A DNA stretch of 64,000 bases from Ichthyophis bannanicus (taxonomy: Eukaryota; Chordata; Amphibia; Gymnophiona; Ichthyophiidae), in the NCBI GenBank assembly GCA_033557465.1, contig CM066032.1, forward strand, positions 1,316,364,025 to 1,316,428,024, written 5' to 3'. Under the pieces are notes generated by a model that made no database searches, had not been told where the DNA came from, and saw only the letters and a list, made by a program, of their open reading frames with translations. This document shows positions 33,301 through 43,799 of the stretch, piece by piece; position 1 is the stretch's first letter, and each line of letters opens with the position of its first letter. The translations under genes and the position numbers were made by a program.

Positions 33301-33755
33301 ATTTCTCTGCAGACTCCCTAGCACTCCCCACCTCAGTATTTGTTGCCTTAAAATGCTGACTGGACTCTGGGACTCTCATAGGCACTTTAAGACCACAGCT
33401 CTCATCTTCCCACTGGCAGACACTGTGGCATTTGCAGAGGTTTGTTTATATAGACACAGAGAAACATATGCATACTGACAGACAGACCAACAGACTTCTT
33501 CGAGACTCCACAATAGGCACTATTGCTAGAGTGAAACAACCTAGTCTCCTCAGACCTTTAGCCAGAGTCCAGAGACCACAACTCTCTGCAGAATCTGACA
33601 CATGTACCAGGTAAATCCAGCAGCCAGTGTTAGCATCAAGCCTTGACTCGGATTTCCTCTCCTTCTACTCTGAAGGACTGTGATAGCCACCTCCACAGCG
33701 TCCCCAGCCATGAATGTTTCAGAGAGCAGTATCCAGGTTTGGGAACTGAAATCCT
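33301..33755. other. Unassigned spacer
   Basis: No gene or known repeat seen. It ends in the left target duplication of the RTE element (33756-33765, GGTGTACTGT). Confidence 0.4.
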
Positions 33756-33776
33756 GGTGTACTGTTGTTGTTGTTG

Positions 33777-34139
33777 TTAAGTGCTGTCGAGTTGGAGTTG
33801 ACTCATGGCGACCCTCTGGATAGCTATCCTAAATTGTGTTCGATCTTCAGTCAGGCGGCTCATTGTTGACAGACTGGTATCCGTAGCTGCTGTTATTGTA
33901 GCGATCCATCTCATTGCTGGCCTTCCTCTTTTGCGTTGACCTTCTATCTTGCCAAGCATGATGTCTTTCTCTAATGATCTCTCTCTTCGCATGATGTGTC
34001 CGAAGTATGAAAGTCGAAGTCTTGTCATCTGAGCTTCTAAAGAAAGCTTAGGTTTGATCTCCTCTAGTACCGACTGGTTTCTTCTTCGGGCAGTCCATGG
34101 TATACACAGTATTCGCCGCCAGCACCATAATTTAAAGGC
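33777..34139 (-). pseudogene. RTE ORF, C-terminal domain
   Basis: It reads 'MTRLRLSYFGHIMRRERSLEKDIMLGKIEGQRKRGRPAMRW', the conserved C-terminal block of RTE/BovB proteins, ending near 33777 just before the tail. It continues the ORF on the other side of the tandem insertion. Confidence 0.9.
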
Positions 34140-34427
34140 ATCAATTATCTAGATAGGCCATGTGGTCTTTTTCTGTCGTTATATTTCTATGTTTCTATAC
34201 ACAGAGGATCTCTAAAGGTAAAAAGTGGACTGTTGTAGTTGTTGTTATGGAAGGACAGACTAGATAGGCCATGTGGTCTTTTTCTGTCGTCATATTTCTA
34301 TGTTTCTATACACAGAGGATCTCTAAAGGTAAAAAGTGGACTGTTGTAGTTGTTGTTATGGAAGGACAGACTAGATAGGCCATGTGGTCTTTTTCTGTCG
34401 TCATATTTCTATGTTTCTATCTTCCTG
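34140..34427 (+). repeat. ~110-bp tandem triplication of a LINE fragment inside the RTE
   Basis: 'ctagataggccatgtggtctttttctgtcg..' starts at about 34150, 34259 and 34370, giving two full and one partial copies of about 110 bp. The sequence is the CR1/L2-type segment also found at 17108 and 37681, here in the opposite orientation. It interrupts the RTE coding sequence between the RT and the C-terminal domain. Confidence 0.85.
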
Positions 34428-35183
34428 TCTATCTTTTTCACTGTCTAGCTTTTCACATCCATATGATGTTATTGAAAATACCATGGCTTGAACAAGTCGA
34501 ATCTTTGTATGGAGAGAGACATCTCTGCTCTTGAGAATCTTATCTAGGTCTTTCATGGCCATTCTGCCAAGAGCAATACGTCGTCTGATTTCTTGACTGC
34601 TTGTTGCTTCTTTATTGATAGTTGATCCAAGTAGGTTAAAGCTGTTCACGATTTCAATTTCTTCTCCTTCAACGATGAACCTGTTGATTATGCCAGTTGT
34701 CATGATCTTTGTCTTCTTTACATTAAGGTGCAGGCCCATTTTGAGACTATGTTCTTTGATTGTGAGAAGCAAATGTTTCAGATCCTCTTCACTTTCAGCC
34801 AGTAATGTGGTATCATCAGCATAGCGAAGGTTGTTGATGAGTCTTCCACCAATCTTCACACCTCTGTTGTCTTCATACAGTCCTGCTTCTCTGATGATTT
34901 GTTCTGCATATAAATTAAACAGGTAGGGGGAAAGTATGCAGCCTTGTCTTACACCTTTGCTTATTTTAAACCATTCTGTTTCTCCTTGTTCCGTTCGAAC
35001 TGTTGCTTCTTGATCAATGTACAGATTGTGCAAGAGAACGATCAGGTGTTCTGGTATACCCATGCTTCTTAATGTGGCCCAGAGTTTCTCATGGTTTACA
35101 CAGTCAAAAGCCTTGCTATAGTCGATAAAGCACAAATAGATATCCTTTGGGTATTCTTTAGTCTTTTCAAGGATCCATCTCAC
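34428..35183 (-). pseudogene. RTE ORF, reverse transcriptase catalytic part
   Basis: This continues the same ORF in the shifted frame: 'MRWILEKTKEYPKDIYLCFIDYSKAFDCVNHEKLW' (first catalytic Asp), 'GVRQGCILSPYLFNLYAE', 'LRYADDTTLLAESEEDL' (the YADD centre, both Asp present), 'FNLLGSTI' and 'YGCEKL'. Here a tandem array of a CR1/L2-type LINE fragment (34140-34427) interrupts the frame. The RT active site is intact in sequence. Confidence 0.92.
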
Positions 35184-36901
35184 ATCCGCAATGATGTCTC
35201 TCGTTCCTCTCCCTTCCTGAACCCTGCTTGCACTTCAGGTAGTTCTTGTTCTAGGTATGGCTGTAGTCTCTTTTGAATAATCTTTAGTAGAATCTTGCTG
35301 GCATGTGGGATCAGAGCGATTGTGCGATAATTTCCACAGTCAGTTGGATCACCTTTCTTTAGTATTGGTATAAACACAGATCTTTTCCAGTCAGTTGGCC
35401 ATGATATTGTCTTCCATATTTCTTGGCAGAGCCTTGTAAGTACGGTAACAGCTGCATCAGACTGCTGTAATACTACTATGGGAATGCTATCAATGCCTGG
35501 TGCTTTGTTCTTTGATAAGGCTTTCAATGCTGCTTCAACTTCTTCTTTCATCACCAATGGTTCCCGATCATAAGGTACAGGTTGAAACGGCTGTTGGTCC
35601 ACTTGATCTTTATCATATAAAAACTCTGTATATTCCTTCCACCTTTTCTTGATCTTCTCAGCATCATTCAACATAGAACCTTGAGCATCTTGTAACATTC
35701 CAATTCGAGGCTGGAACTTTTTCTTTAACTCTCGCAGCTTTAGGAAAGCCGATCTTGTTCTTCCTCTAATAGTTTCTGCTTCTATTTCCTTGCAAGTGTC
35801 ATTGTAGTACTTTTCCTTGTCCTGTCTTGCTGCACGTTGGAAATCTCTGTTGAGTTCTGCAATTGTCTTTCTTTCTCCTTTGGCTTTAGCTTCTCTGCGT
35901 TTCTGGGCAATTTTCAGAGTTTCTTCCATCATCCATTTTGGCCGTTTTTGCTTTTTCACCTTTTGTAGAGACTTCTCGCTTTCTTCCAGCACAACCTTCT
36001 TGATGTCATTCCATAACTCTTCCGGAGCTCTGTTATTTGTATCTAAAGCAGCAAATCGATTTTGCAGGCAGTCTTTAAATTCCAGTGGTATATTCTCAAG
36101 GTCATATTTCGCTGCATTCATGAGTGGTTTGCTCTTTTTCAACTTTAGCTTGAGTTTGCATACTAGTAGTTGATGATCTGTACCACAGTCAGCTCCAGGT
36201 TTTGTCTTTGTTGATGTTACAGAGCTTTTCCATCGTTGACTTCCACAGATGTAGTCAATTTGATTTTTATACAATCCATTGGGTGAAGTACATGTGTACA
36301 GTCGCCGCTTGTGTTGCTGGAAGAATGTGTTTGAGATGAATAGATCATTGGTCTTGCAGAATTCTATCAGTCTTTCTCCAGCTTCATTTCTGTTGCCAAG
36401 TCCATATTTTCCAACTACTTTGCCTTCTTCTTTGTTGCCAACTTTTGCGTTCCAGTCACCCATGACTATCAGGATATCCTGTTTGCATGTTCTGTCAATT
36501 TCAGCTTGTACTTGTTCATAGAACTCTTCAATTTCATTCTCTTCTGCAGCTGTTGTTGGGGCATATACTTGAATTATAGTTGTGTTGATAGGCAATCCTT
36601 GTAGACGAATAGAGATTAAGCGTTCGCTGACTGCATTGTATTTCATTACAGTTCTTGCAAGTTTCTTCTTTATTATAAATGCAACACCATTTCTTCTTTG
36701 TCTTTCATTTCCAGCATAGTAGACCATGTGATCATCTGATGCAAAGTGCCCGATGCCAGTCCATTTCAGTTCGCTGACACCCAACAGATCAAGTTGTACA
36801 CGTTCCATTTCATTCTTGATCACCTCCAACTTCCCTTGGTTCATGCTTCGTACGTTCCATGTTCCAATGTGTAAGAAATCTTTACAGCTTCTGACTCTCA
36901 T
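35180..36901 (-). pseudogene. RTE ORF, endonuclease and N-terminal reverse transcriptase
   Basis: The product starts MRVRSCKDFLHIGTWNVRSM. The AP-type endonuclease runs from about residue 10 to 240: 'GTWNVRSM', 'LLGVSELKWTG', 'IQVYAPT', 'MGDWNAKVG', 'NQIDYICGSQRW', 'CGTDHQLLVCK' (the SDH-type catalytic block). A linker rich in Lys and Arg follows, then RT motifs beginning 'SKNKAPGIDSIPIVVLQ', 'WKRSVFIPILKKGD', 'NYRTIALIPHASKILLKI' and 'VQAGFRKG'. After 'FRKG' a single-base deletion near 35205 shifts the frame and a stop follows. The correct frame goes on in the next entry. The protein nicks target DNA and reverse-transcribes the element RNA (target-primed reverse transcription). It is now broken by one base. 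Confidence 0.92.
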
Positions 36902-36912
36902 TTCATGCGCAC

Positions 36913-37013
36913 AAGATACTGACCTGTGGATCTACAGTGGTGCTTTTCACTGCTATCCCGGTGTACTGTATAGCAGGGAAAAGCACCACTGTAGATCCAC
37001 AGGTCAGTATCTT
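36913..37013. repeat. Inverted repeat spanning the RTE 5' junction
   Basis: A stem of ~44 bp (36913-36957 against 36970-37013) with one mismatch, and a 12-13-base loop that holds the right target duplication (36960-36969). One arm lies in the element's 5' end and the other is flanking DNA. Confidence 0.95.
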
Positions 37014-37349
37014 AATTTTTTGTAATTCATCAGCCCAGACCGCTCTCTGTTTTCATCTGTCTGTTTCACTATCTTGCCACCAGAACTTCTGAGTATCTGA
37101 TCTGCAAATCTCTTTCAATCATCTGTAAACCTGAATTAGCAGAAGCGCAGAAAGGTAAAGTGACTTATCTAAGATTGTACGTTAGGTTAATGGCAAGGAA
37201 AAGAATTAAGAGCTGCTCTAAACAGCCCTACAAATAAACCAGGATAAACTGGGCTGTAGTTTAAAAAATGGATTCTCTGCACAGTATTAAAGCATCACAA
37301 TGAGAGGACTGGCACTAAATAATAACCCGTAGCAGGGAAATCACAAAAC
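37014..37349. other. Upstream flank of V gene 2
   Basis: No gene or repeat recognised. Similarity to the V gene 1 upstream region starts at about 37350. Confidence 0.4.
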
Positions 37350-37513
37350 CAGTCACACAGAAGTGTCTTTAAATGCAGGTGATGTGCAGTGATATAGAAC
37401 CGTCTGTTTTGCATAGTCACACCCAGGAGACACTTCACTAATGCTGGGAGGGTTTATAAATGTTTCCTTTTACTCTTTATGGTTTATTAATCAGCAGCTG
37501 CCAGTCAGGAAGG
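37350..37513 (+). promoter_or_regulatory. Immunoglobulin V-kappa promoter, gene 2
   Basis: E-box CAGGTG at 37376-37381, octamer-like TTTTGCAT at 37407-37414, TATA box TATAAA at 37455-37460, leader ATG at 37514. Spacing is the same as for V gene 1. Confidence 0.8.
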
Positions 37514-38453
37514 ATGAAGATGTCACAGACTCACCTCATCTGGATCCTGCTCCTCTGGATAAAGGGTAAGAAGAAAACTTTCATGCTGGATTTAAAACAG
37601 GGGTAAAAGATGAGTGAAAATTACCATAGTGCCATAGCAAATGATAGTAGATAAAGAACAGGAAGGTGGCTGGAGTTATAGAAACATAGAAACATGACGA
37701 CAGAAAAAGACCACATTGCCTATCTAGTCTGTCCTTTTATAAAAACAACTACAACAGTCCACTTTTTACCTTTAGAGATCCTCTGTGTTGGTCCCATGCT
37801 TTTTTGAATTCAGTTACTGTCCTCATCTCTACCACCTCCACTGGGAGACTATTCCACGGATCCACTACTCTTTCTGTAAAGAAATATTTCCGCATATCAC
37901 TCCTGAATCTATCTCCCTTCACCCTCATCCCATGTCCCCTCGTAGCAGAACTTGCTTTCAATTGAAAGAGGCTCTCTCCCTGAACATTTATGCCACGGAG
38001 GTATTTAAACATCTCAATCATATCACCTCTATCCCACCTAGAGTTGTTCAACTGATTCTCTACAGATATATAAATTACTATTCATTTTGACTTTAAATCC
38101 TGTTATATCTTGTTATAAAATATTTTATACATATATATTTTGTCTTTCTTCAGATTCAAATGGGCAGATTGTGATGACTCAATCTCCAGAATTCTTATCA
38201 GTCTCTGTGGGGGACACAGTCACCATGAGCTGTAAAGCCAGTAGTAGTGTTGGCAGCTACCTAGCCTGGTACCAGCAGAAACCCGGACAGGCTCCCAAGC
38301 TTCTGATATATGCTGCTTCCAGCCGTTATACTGGGATCCCAGAGCGTTTCAGCGGCAGTGGATCTGGGACTGATTTCACCTTCACTATCAGTGGAGTTCA
38401 AACTGACGATGCTGCAGTTTATTACTGTCAGCAGGCTTATAGCTCCCCTTTCA
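37514..38453 (+). CDS. IGKV: Immunoglobulin kappa variable gene 2 (two exons, intact)
   Basis: Exon 1 (37514-37565) encodes the same leader as gene 1. The intron (37566-38153, GT/AG) is 588 bp against 209 bp in gene 1, because a LINE fragment is inserted in it. Exon 2 (38154-38453) encodes a full V domain with Cys23, Trp35 and Cys88, FR1 '[18 protein letters not shown]', FR2 '[15 protein letters not shown]' and CDR3 start 'QQAYSSPF'. There is no stop. It differs from gene 1 mainly in FR1, CDR2 ('AASSRY' against 'FASRRY') and CDR3, as expected for duplicated V genes. A 12-spacer RSS follows. It would be usable if the longer intron is spliced; both splice sites are intact. Confidence 0.93.
37681..38043 (-). 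mobile_element. CR1/L2-type LINE fragment in the V gene 2 intron
   Basis: The minus strand reads '[21 protein letters not shown]', '[37 protein letters not shown]', the C-terminal end of a CR1/L2 LINE ORF, followed by its 3' UTR. The intron of V gene 1 is the empty site. A short duplication TAGA fits the edges. Confidence 0.9.
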
Positions 38454-38481
38454 CACAGTGCTACAGACCCGAACAAAAACC
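38454..38481 (+). promoter_or_regulatory. V-kappa recombination signal, 12-bp spacer (gene 2)
   Basis: Heptamer CACAGTG (38454-38460), 12-base spacer (38461-38472), nonamer ACAAAAACC (38473-38481). It differs from the gene 1 signal by one spacer base. Confidence 0.95.
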
Positions 38482-38940
38482 TCCCTGCAGTGTCTGGCTG
38501 TTACTGATGCCTTTTTCATGCCACATGTGGCACCTAATGCAGGGTACAAAGGAAGCAAACTCTTGAAAGGAAGATTGCAGAATAATTTTATATCCATTGT
38601 TTATTTGTACTATTATCCAGTCATTTATAAACTGTGAGAACAGCTTTCTATGAGTTGTGCAGGTAAGGAAAAAGACATCTAGGTCCATGCGCTTAAAAGT
38701 ACAGTAGTATTTTTTATGTCTTGGTGAATGTGGCGCCTTTCACAAACTGTGGTATGTAGAGCTCTATAAAGCAATCATATGCCGGGAATAAACTGTTGAA
38801 AGTAGGCATGCCCATTGAATTCAGTTTGATAAGACAAGCCTAAAGATGGTTTTGTCAGGGCAAGATTTATGGCTGTCCACTTAGACCAACTGAGATGTTT
38901 CCCTGATGCGCATGGTGGGATTGTGCCAGGCTGGCTGCTG
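38482..38940. repeat. 3' flank of V gene 2, duplicated with V gene 1
   Basis: This aligns to 5963-6420 with small indels. No gene seen. Confidence 0.75.
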
Positions 38941-40085
38941 GCAGAGAGTGAAAACCGGCATTTGAAAAGCTGTTTTTTTGGGGGGGCAGTAAATAGCAAG
39001 GGGCTTTGAAGTCCATGTGCTGGTTTTCTATTGCCCTAAAAAATGACTTTTCAAATTCCAGTTTTCACTCTTTACAGCACCTGAGCTTTAACATAGCATG
39101 AACCCCCCCCCCCCCCACCCCCCCATCCTGCAGTCACTTTGGCCGTTCACAGCCAATAAAAAGGCCTCTGGCTCTTTCAAGACCGGCCCTGCCTCCTCTG
39201 TAGGTCTCAACCAAGCCTACAAATCACTGCAGCCACCCCACAGGAACCCTCCTGATACCTTCAGCAAGCTCTAGGCCCCTGTAGCTCCTGACCAGACCCA
39301 GCAGTGTGGCCCTGAGATGGCTAAGGCAACCTTGGCCCCCAGTCGATCTTTCGTCCCTGGCTGGCAGCCGCAGCTCACCCCCAGCCTTCAACCGCTTCTA
39401 GCTTTCTGCCCTCCCGCCCTCCCCAGAGCCCTGAACGCATTGGCTGCAGTCCCAGCAGCTCAATCCATTGCTAGAGCTGTTCCGCAGCTGCAGATTGCGT
39501 TCCAATTTCATGCTTTCAAAATGTTAATAATGCTCTAGCCCAGCCCAAATGCAGTCCTTGCCACTTCCAATCGCAAACGCTGTCACATTTTTTTTCTTTC
39601 AATTTTTTAAATTCAATTTCTGGCACTGTTTCCTTCAGTGCAGTTGTGGGGCCATGTCTAATTATTTATTTTGTAATTTTTTCTTTTAATATTTATGAAT
39701 TTTACAATAAATTCAAGCATAAATGAATACACTCGAAGAAAAGAGAAGCTGTCTGCAATACAAAAAGGAAAAGACATCAAACATCCTATGAGAAATAACA
39801 AAACTAAAGACTGCGACCCACTAGCCCACAACTAGGAGGAGAGTGGAAGAAAAACACAAACCATACAAAATCTGAAGGAAAAGGAAAAAACCACCAGCAA
39901 GGATAAGACCAGCAATTATTCAGTTATAGCAGTATTCCCTGTCTCTACCTCAGTAACCCACCGGGCACTCAAGAACACAGATAGTTGAGAAGGGTCATAA
40001 AAAATATAGGAAACTGCCTGATTTGGCAGCTGAGATCTGAGGGTCATGCATTTGGGCTGCAAAAATCCAAGGGAGTGGTACATTG
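38941..40085. other. Unassigned spacer with poly-C tract
   Basis: A C-tract lies at about 39102-39124. Around 39150-39540 there is GC-richer sequence with a short open frame that resembles nothing I know. 39590-39740 is A/T-rich with poly(A)-like motifs. No gene is supported. Confidence 0.4.
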
Positions 40086-40464
40086 TAGGAGAAGAACTTC
40101 TGTCCATGAAAAGAAGGGCAGGACCTGGGGGTGATTATTTCTGATGATCTTAAAGTAGCCTAAAAAGGCAGAAAAGCTGAGATGACAGCGAACGCCGAAG
40201 GATGCTTGAGTGCATAGGAAGAGGAATGGCCAGCAGGAAGGAGGAGGTGATATTTCCTCTTTATCAGTCTTTGGTGAGACCTCATTTGGTATGCAGTTCT
40301 TGAAACCACACCTTAAAAAGGATATAAACAGGATGGAGTCTGTATAGAAGATGGCTAATAAAATGGTCAGTTTTCTTCATCATAGGGCATAAGGGGACAG
40401 ACTTACTGTATATAGCTCAATATGTGGACTTTGGAAGAAAGGTGGGAGAGGGGAGATAGGCTGA

Positions 40465-40600
40465 AAAGGAGTGGAGACGTAGCTTAATGGTTAGAGCACT
40501 GCCTTTGAAACAAAGATCACAGAGCTCAGTTCCTACTAGCATGCCTTGGGCAAGTCACTTGACCCTCAATTGCCTTATATATCTCAGTACGTACAGTATA
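40465..40600 (+). mobile_element. tRNA-derived SINE
   Basis: 'ggagtggagacgtagcttaatggttagagcac' has an A-box-like TAGCTTAATGG fitting TRGYNNARNNG. The B-box is decayed ('cagttcctac'). 'cttgggcaagtcacttgaccctcaattgcc', the family body, follows. It is inserted in the LINE. Confidence 0.75.
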
Positions 40601-40709
40601 CTTTAGAAGTAAGAGGGGAGATATAATGGAGACATTTAAATACCTCCACGGCTTAAATTCACCGGAGGAGAGTCTCTTTCAACTGAAAGAAAGTTCTGCA
40701 ATGAGGGGC

Positions 40710-42194
40710 TGTAGTGATGAAAGCTCCCAGGAAGACATGGAACTTGAAGAAAATCCTAGTTTCCCCTTTGAAGTGAATGACAGTCCACACATGCAGGAGA
40801 ATTATAAGCCAGATCAGAGAAAAAGTCAGCTCCCTGCTAAGGTCAGGTCACGCCCTAGCTCAGGGGTGGAGACAAGCTTCCCTGATGATTGGTCACACAG
40901 GTGCAGAGAAAAGGGAATGCCCAGCAGGCAACGGTGTTTAAAACCACAAGCAGAGCAGAGCAAAAGAGAAACAGGAGGCAGAGGCACAGGTGAACGAGGA
41001 CGTGGTGGTGGACGTGAAGGAAGGAACAGGAACAGCTGTTGGAGTTGGAGAGGTGACGGAGAAGAGAGAGAGAAGGTGAAGCTGTGCTTAGCTGGAGGAG
41101 AAAGCAAGAGGAAATCTCCCAGGAAAGCAGCTGCCTAAGAGGGACTGGAGAAGGACATAAGGAGGCTGCATTTCAGAGCCTGGGGGAACCCAGGAGGAAA
41201 GAAATCAGCGTTTGTCTGAGGAAACATCCCCAAGGTAAAGCCAGCAGTTTCGTTACTGATAATTCAGCAGAGAGACAATTTGCCAGTTCAAAAGTCCAGG
41301 AAGCTGAGTCCTCACCGTCTACTGCTAAGAAGTGGGTGGAGAGTTTTTCATATGAGAAAAGCCATAGCCCTGATAAAAGCACAGCCTTTGAAACTCCAAA
41401 GCTAGAAGCACTAAGAAAGCTGTTTTCTGAGGGAACGGTTCACTCCCCTAATACAAAGGTGCCTGTATAAGCTGAATTGCTGTGGAACAAATTCCAGGAA
41501 TTCTTGAAGGAGAGGAAGTTTGAGAAATCTTATAATCCTGAGAGAGATACTGTTTGTCCTGGAGCTATAGAAGGAATGCAAGTAGATTCTTGTTTGCCAA
41601 GTTGTGAATGTGATCCTATTCCAATGGACTGTTCTTTATCTTTAAGAGAAGATTCTGCAGTATTGAATGGAACTGAGAATCTGTGAAACCATATAGGAAA
41701 TAAGGGCAATTACTGCTTTGAGCTGAGGAAAGCTAATTCTATGTTTCACTAAGTTTAATTACTTGCTGAAGTTAAGAAGCAGTGCTGTGAAGAAGTTTGC
41801 TTTCAAAAGAAAAACCACAGCTGTTATAAGTTTACCTGTGTTGCTGTTAACTGACCACACGAGGCAGTCCTCGGTGTGATTGTGTGAGAGAAGAACAGCT
41901 GAACAGTGGAAAAGGTTTTGTTACGTCATTCTCACTATCCTGATTTATTCTTTATGTTGGAGATGTATCCTTTTGCCTTGTTTGTGTATTGAGCTTAAAT
42001 GCCCTGGAAATCCCCACAATAAATTTTCTTGCTGCCTTACAACCACCGACTCACAACTACATTTGTCCTTCAAGAGTAAAAATCACTACAAGTCCCAGAA
42101 TACCCTGGTGACAACAAAGGGAACTTTATTCAAAGGAGGACACATAAGGCCGTTTCCAGCTTGTAAGCTCTTGGGCCCAAGCGGAGGCGTCGCA
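40710..42194 (+). mobile_element. LTR-like unit, copy 1
   Basis: It starts TGTAGTGATG and ends GTCGCA, with a 4-bp duplication GGGC on both sides (40706-40709 and 42195-42198). The LINE coding sequence continues across it, which fixes the edges. The body has a broken ORF: an Arg/Gly-rich part (40960-41030); then, in one frame from 41084 to 41686 with a single internal stop, a helical segment 'LLWNKFQEFLKERKFEK' and 'PIPMDCSLSLRED'. A poly(A) signal AATAAA is at 42019. There is no pol and no second LTR copy in the window, so this is a solo-LTR-like form. Confidence 0.7.
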
Positions 42195-42390
42195 GGGCAT
42201 AGGATGAAAGTGAAAGGGGATAGATTTGGCAGTAATTTGTAAAAATATTTCTTCATGGAAAGAGAGGTAGATTCATGGAATAGTCTCCCAGTGGAGGTAG
42301 TAGAAATGAGGACTGTATCTGAACTCAAAAAAGTATAGGACAAGCATAGAGAATATTTAAAGGAAACAAAGGGACTGTAAAGCATGTCTC

Positions 42391-42815
42391 TAAGAAGGAA
42401 CAGGGTATGGGGAATGAGGTATGAGGTACTATAAGCCTGTGAAACAAACAGCTGTGGTTGGATAATCTTGCTTCTTAAAATAAAGACAAATACTAAGCTA
42501 GAATGAGAGGTGAGGGGGGAGGGAATGGCAGTGGAAACTGGATAAATGCTGTAATCCCAGGGACTGATGTCCTAGCTTAATTATTTAATTCCTGGATTTT
42601 ATGCCACCGTTCTCGTCATGATTGACTTCTGTGAATTCTAGTAATTGAAAAGTATTTGTTAGCTTATAAAAATTCATATCTAGATAAAACGTTAGCTAGA
42701 CTGATCCTGGCTGAGGGTTGGGATGAGGGAATTTTTATATACTGCTAGGAATATTGCTGGAGACACAGAGGCACAAAGCACAGGTACAGACCACTGAGGA
42801 CTCAGACTGCAGAGA
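42391..42815. other. LINE 3' UTR remnant and spacer
   Basis: A/T-rich text without recognised genes. Confidence 0.35.
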
Positions 42816-42948
42816 GGCACGGGCGGCCCAAGGGGGGTGCGGGGCCATGTGCAGAGACTCGGTGCGGGGCCTCATTTGCATAAGGGGCCTCATTTGCATA
42901 AATATTTGCATAATGTTACCATATACTAACTTTTAGTAAACATGCCTC
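42816..42948 (-). mobile_element. Isolated terminal end of an A/C/E-like element (element D)
   Basis: The right end TTTAGTAAACATGCCTC (42932-42948) differs by one base from the inverted TIR of elements A and C. It is preceded by GC-rich text with 'gtgcggggcc' repeats and two 'ggggcctcatttgcat' units. No matching left end was found nearby, so this is an end fragment or a very short derivative. Confidence 0.5.
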
Positions 42949-43480
42949 TTAATGAGTGTATGGATAAAGAAAGACTAAAAGATTTCTACATTACTATAAT
43001 CCAGTGCCAACCGCCAGACACATTAGAAACTACTTCAAACACTGCCCATTTAGAACCCATAGCAAACCCTCCGTATCCTAACAGCACTACCAGGACTCAC
43101 AAAGCACCATACCCTACCTATCAAAAGGAAACATGCAAATATTAAACAAATACATTTCAGAGAACAACAATACATGACCTACTGGGGAAAGAGAACAAGT
43201 GACAATGTCAAATAGGAATTATATAAACAGAATACCTCAGCTCAGTTACACATGCAGAACATAGGCCATCACCAAACAAGTAATCACAATTTAGAAACAG
43301 GAAGACAATAATTAAACTGGGAATCCCAAAAGCCAAACTTGCAATGTACAACACTGTAGAAATAAAACTATACATTAATTTGCTCTTGTACTAAACAAAG
43401 CGCAGACGTTAATGATGCACATTTACCAGAGCTGACATATTCCAATTAATAAATTCAAAATAAAGAGATATTTTTCTACC
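42949..43480. other. A-rich spacer
   Basis: A/T-rich sequence with no gene recognised. Confidence 0.35.
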
Positions 43481-43799
43481 TTTTGTGCATTTTTTTCCAG
43501 CTGCAATTGCTCCAGCCACTTTCTTCTGGTTTCTTCGTGTCTTCTGCTAACTCTCCATCGTCTGCTGTCCATTTGTCCTTTCTTCTCTCTTCTAGTTTTT
43601 TTCCATTCTCTCTCTACATCTGCTTTAACATACTAATCTTTCTCCTTTTGCTCTTTCCTCATTCCTATTTCATCCACTCAAATTTTACCCCTCCATCCTC
43701 AATCCCCACTTACTCTCCCAATACCTGGCCGATTGTAGATTTTTTATCCCTCCCACACAAAATATTTTTCCCCTCTCCATTTTACTCTCCCAGCCCCAT

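Larger units (their letters stand above)
33766..36959 (-). mobile_element. RTE/BovB-clade LINE, nearly complete
   Basis: A 10-bp duplication GGTGTACTGT flanks the element (33756-33765 and 36960-36969). The 3' end (low coordinates) has the RTE-style tail of AAC repeats after 'gacagcactt'. The single ORF starts at 36901 and covers nearly the whole length, so the 5' UTR is minimal. The coding frame has one 1-base shift and a tandem-repeat insertion, described separately. The 5' end includes an inverted copy of the flanking DNA. The low level of damage suggests a fairly young insertion. Confidence 0.93.
40090..42390 (+). mobile_element. CR1/L2-type LINE 3' end, split by SINE and LTR-like insertions
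   Basis: Plus-strand reading gives 'QKCMTLRSQLPNQ'-type text near the start on the opposite strand and, in coding direction, 'SRKEEVIFPLYQSLVRPHL', 'METFKYLHGLNSPEESLFQLKESSAMRG' (40626-40705) and, after the insertion, 'RMKVKGDRFGSNL' and '[21 protein letters not shown]' (42199-42330). It is the same LINE group as 37681-38043. It is a dead fragment. A SINE lies at 40465-40600 and an LTR-like unit at 40710-42194. Confidence 0.8.
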
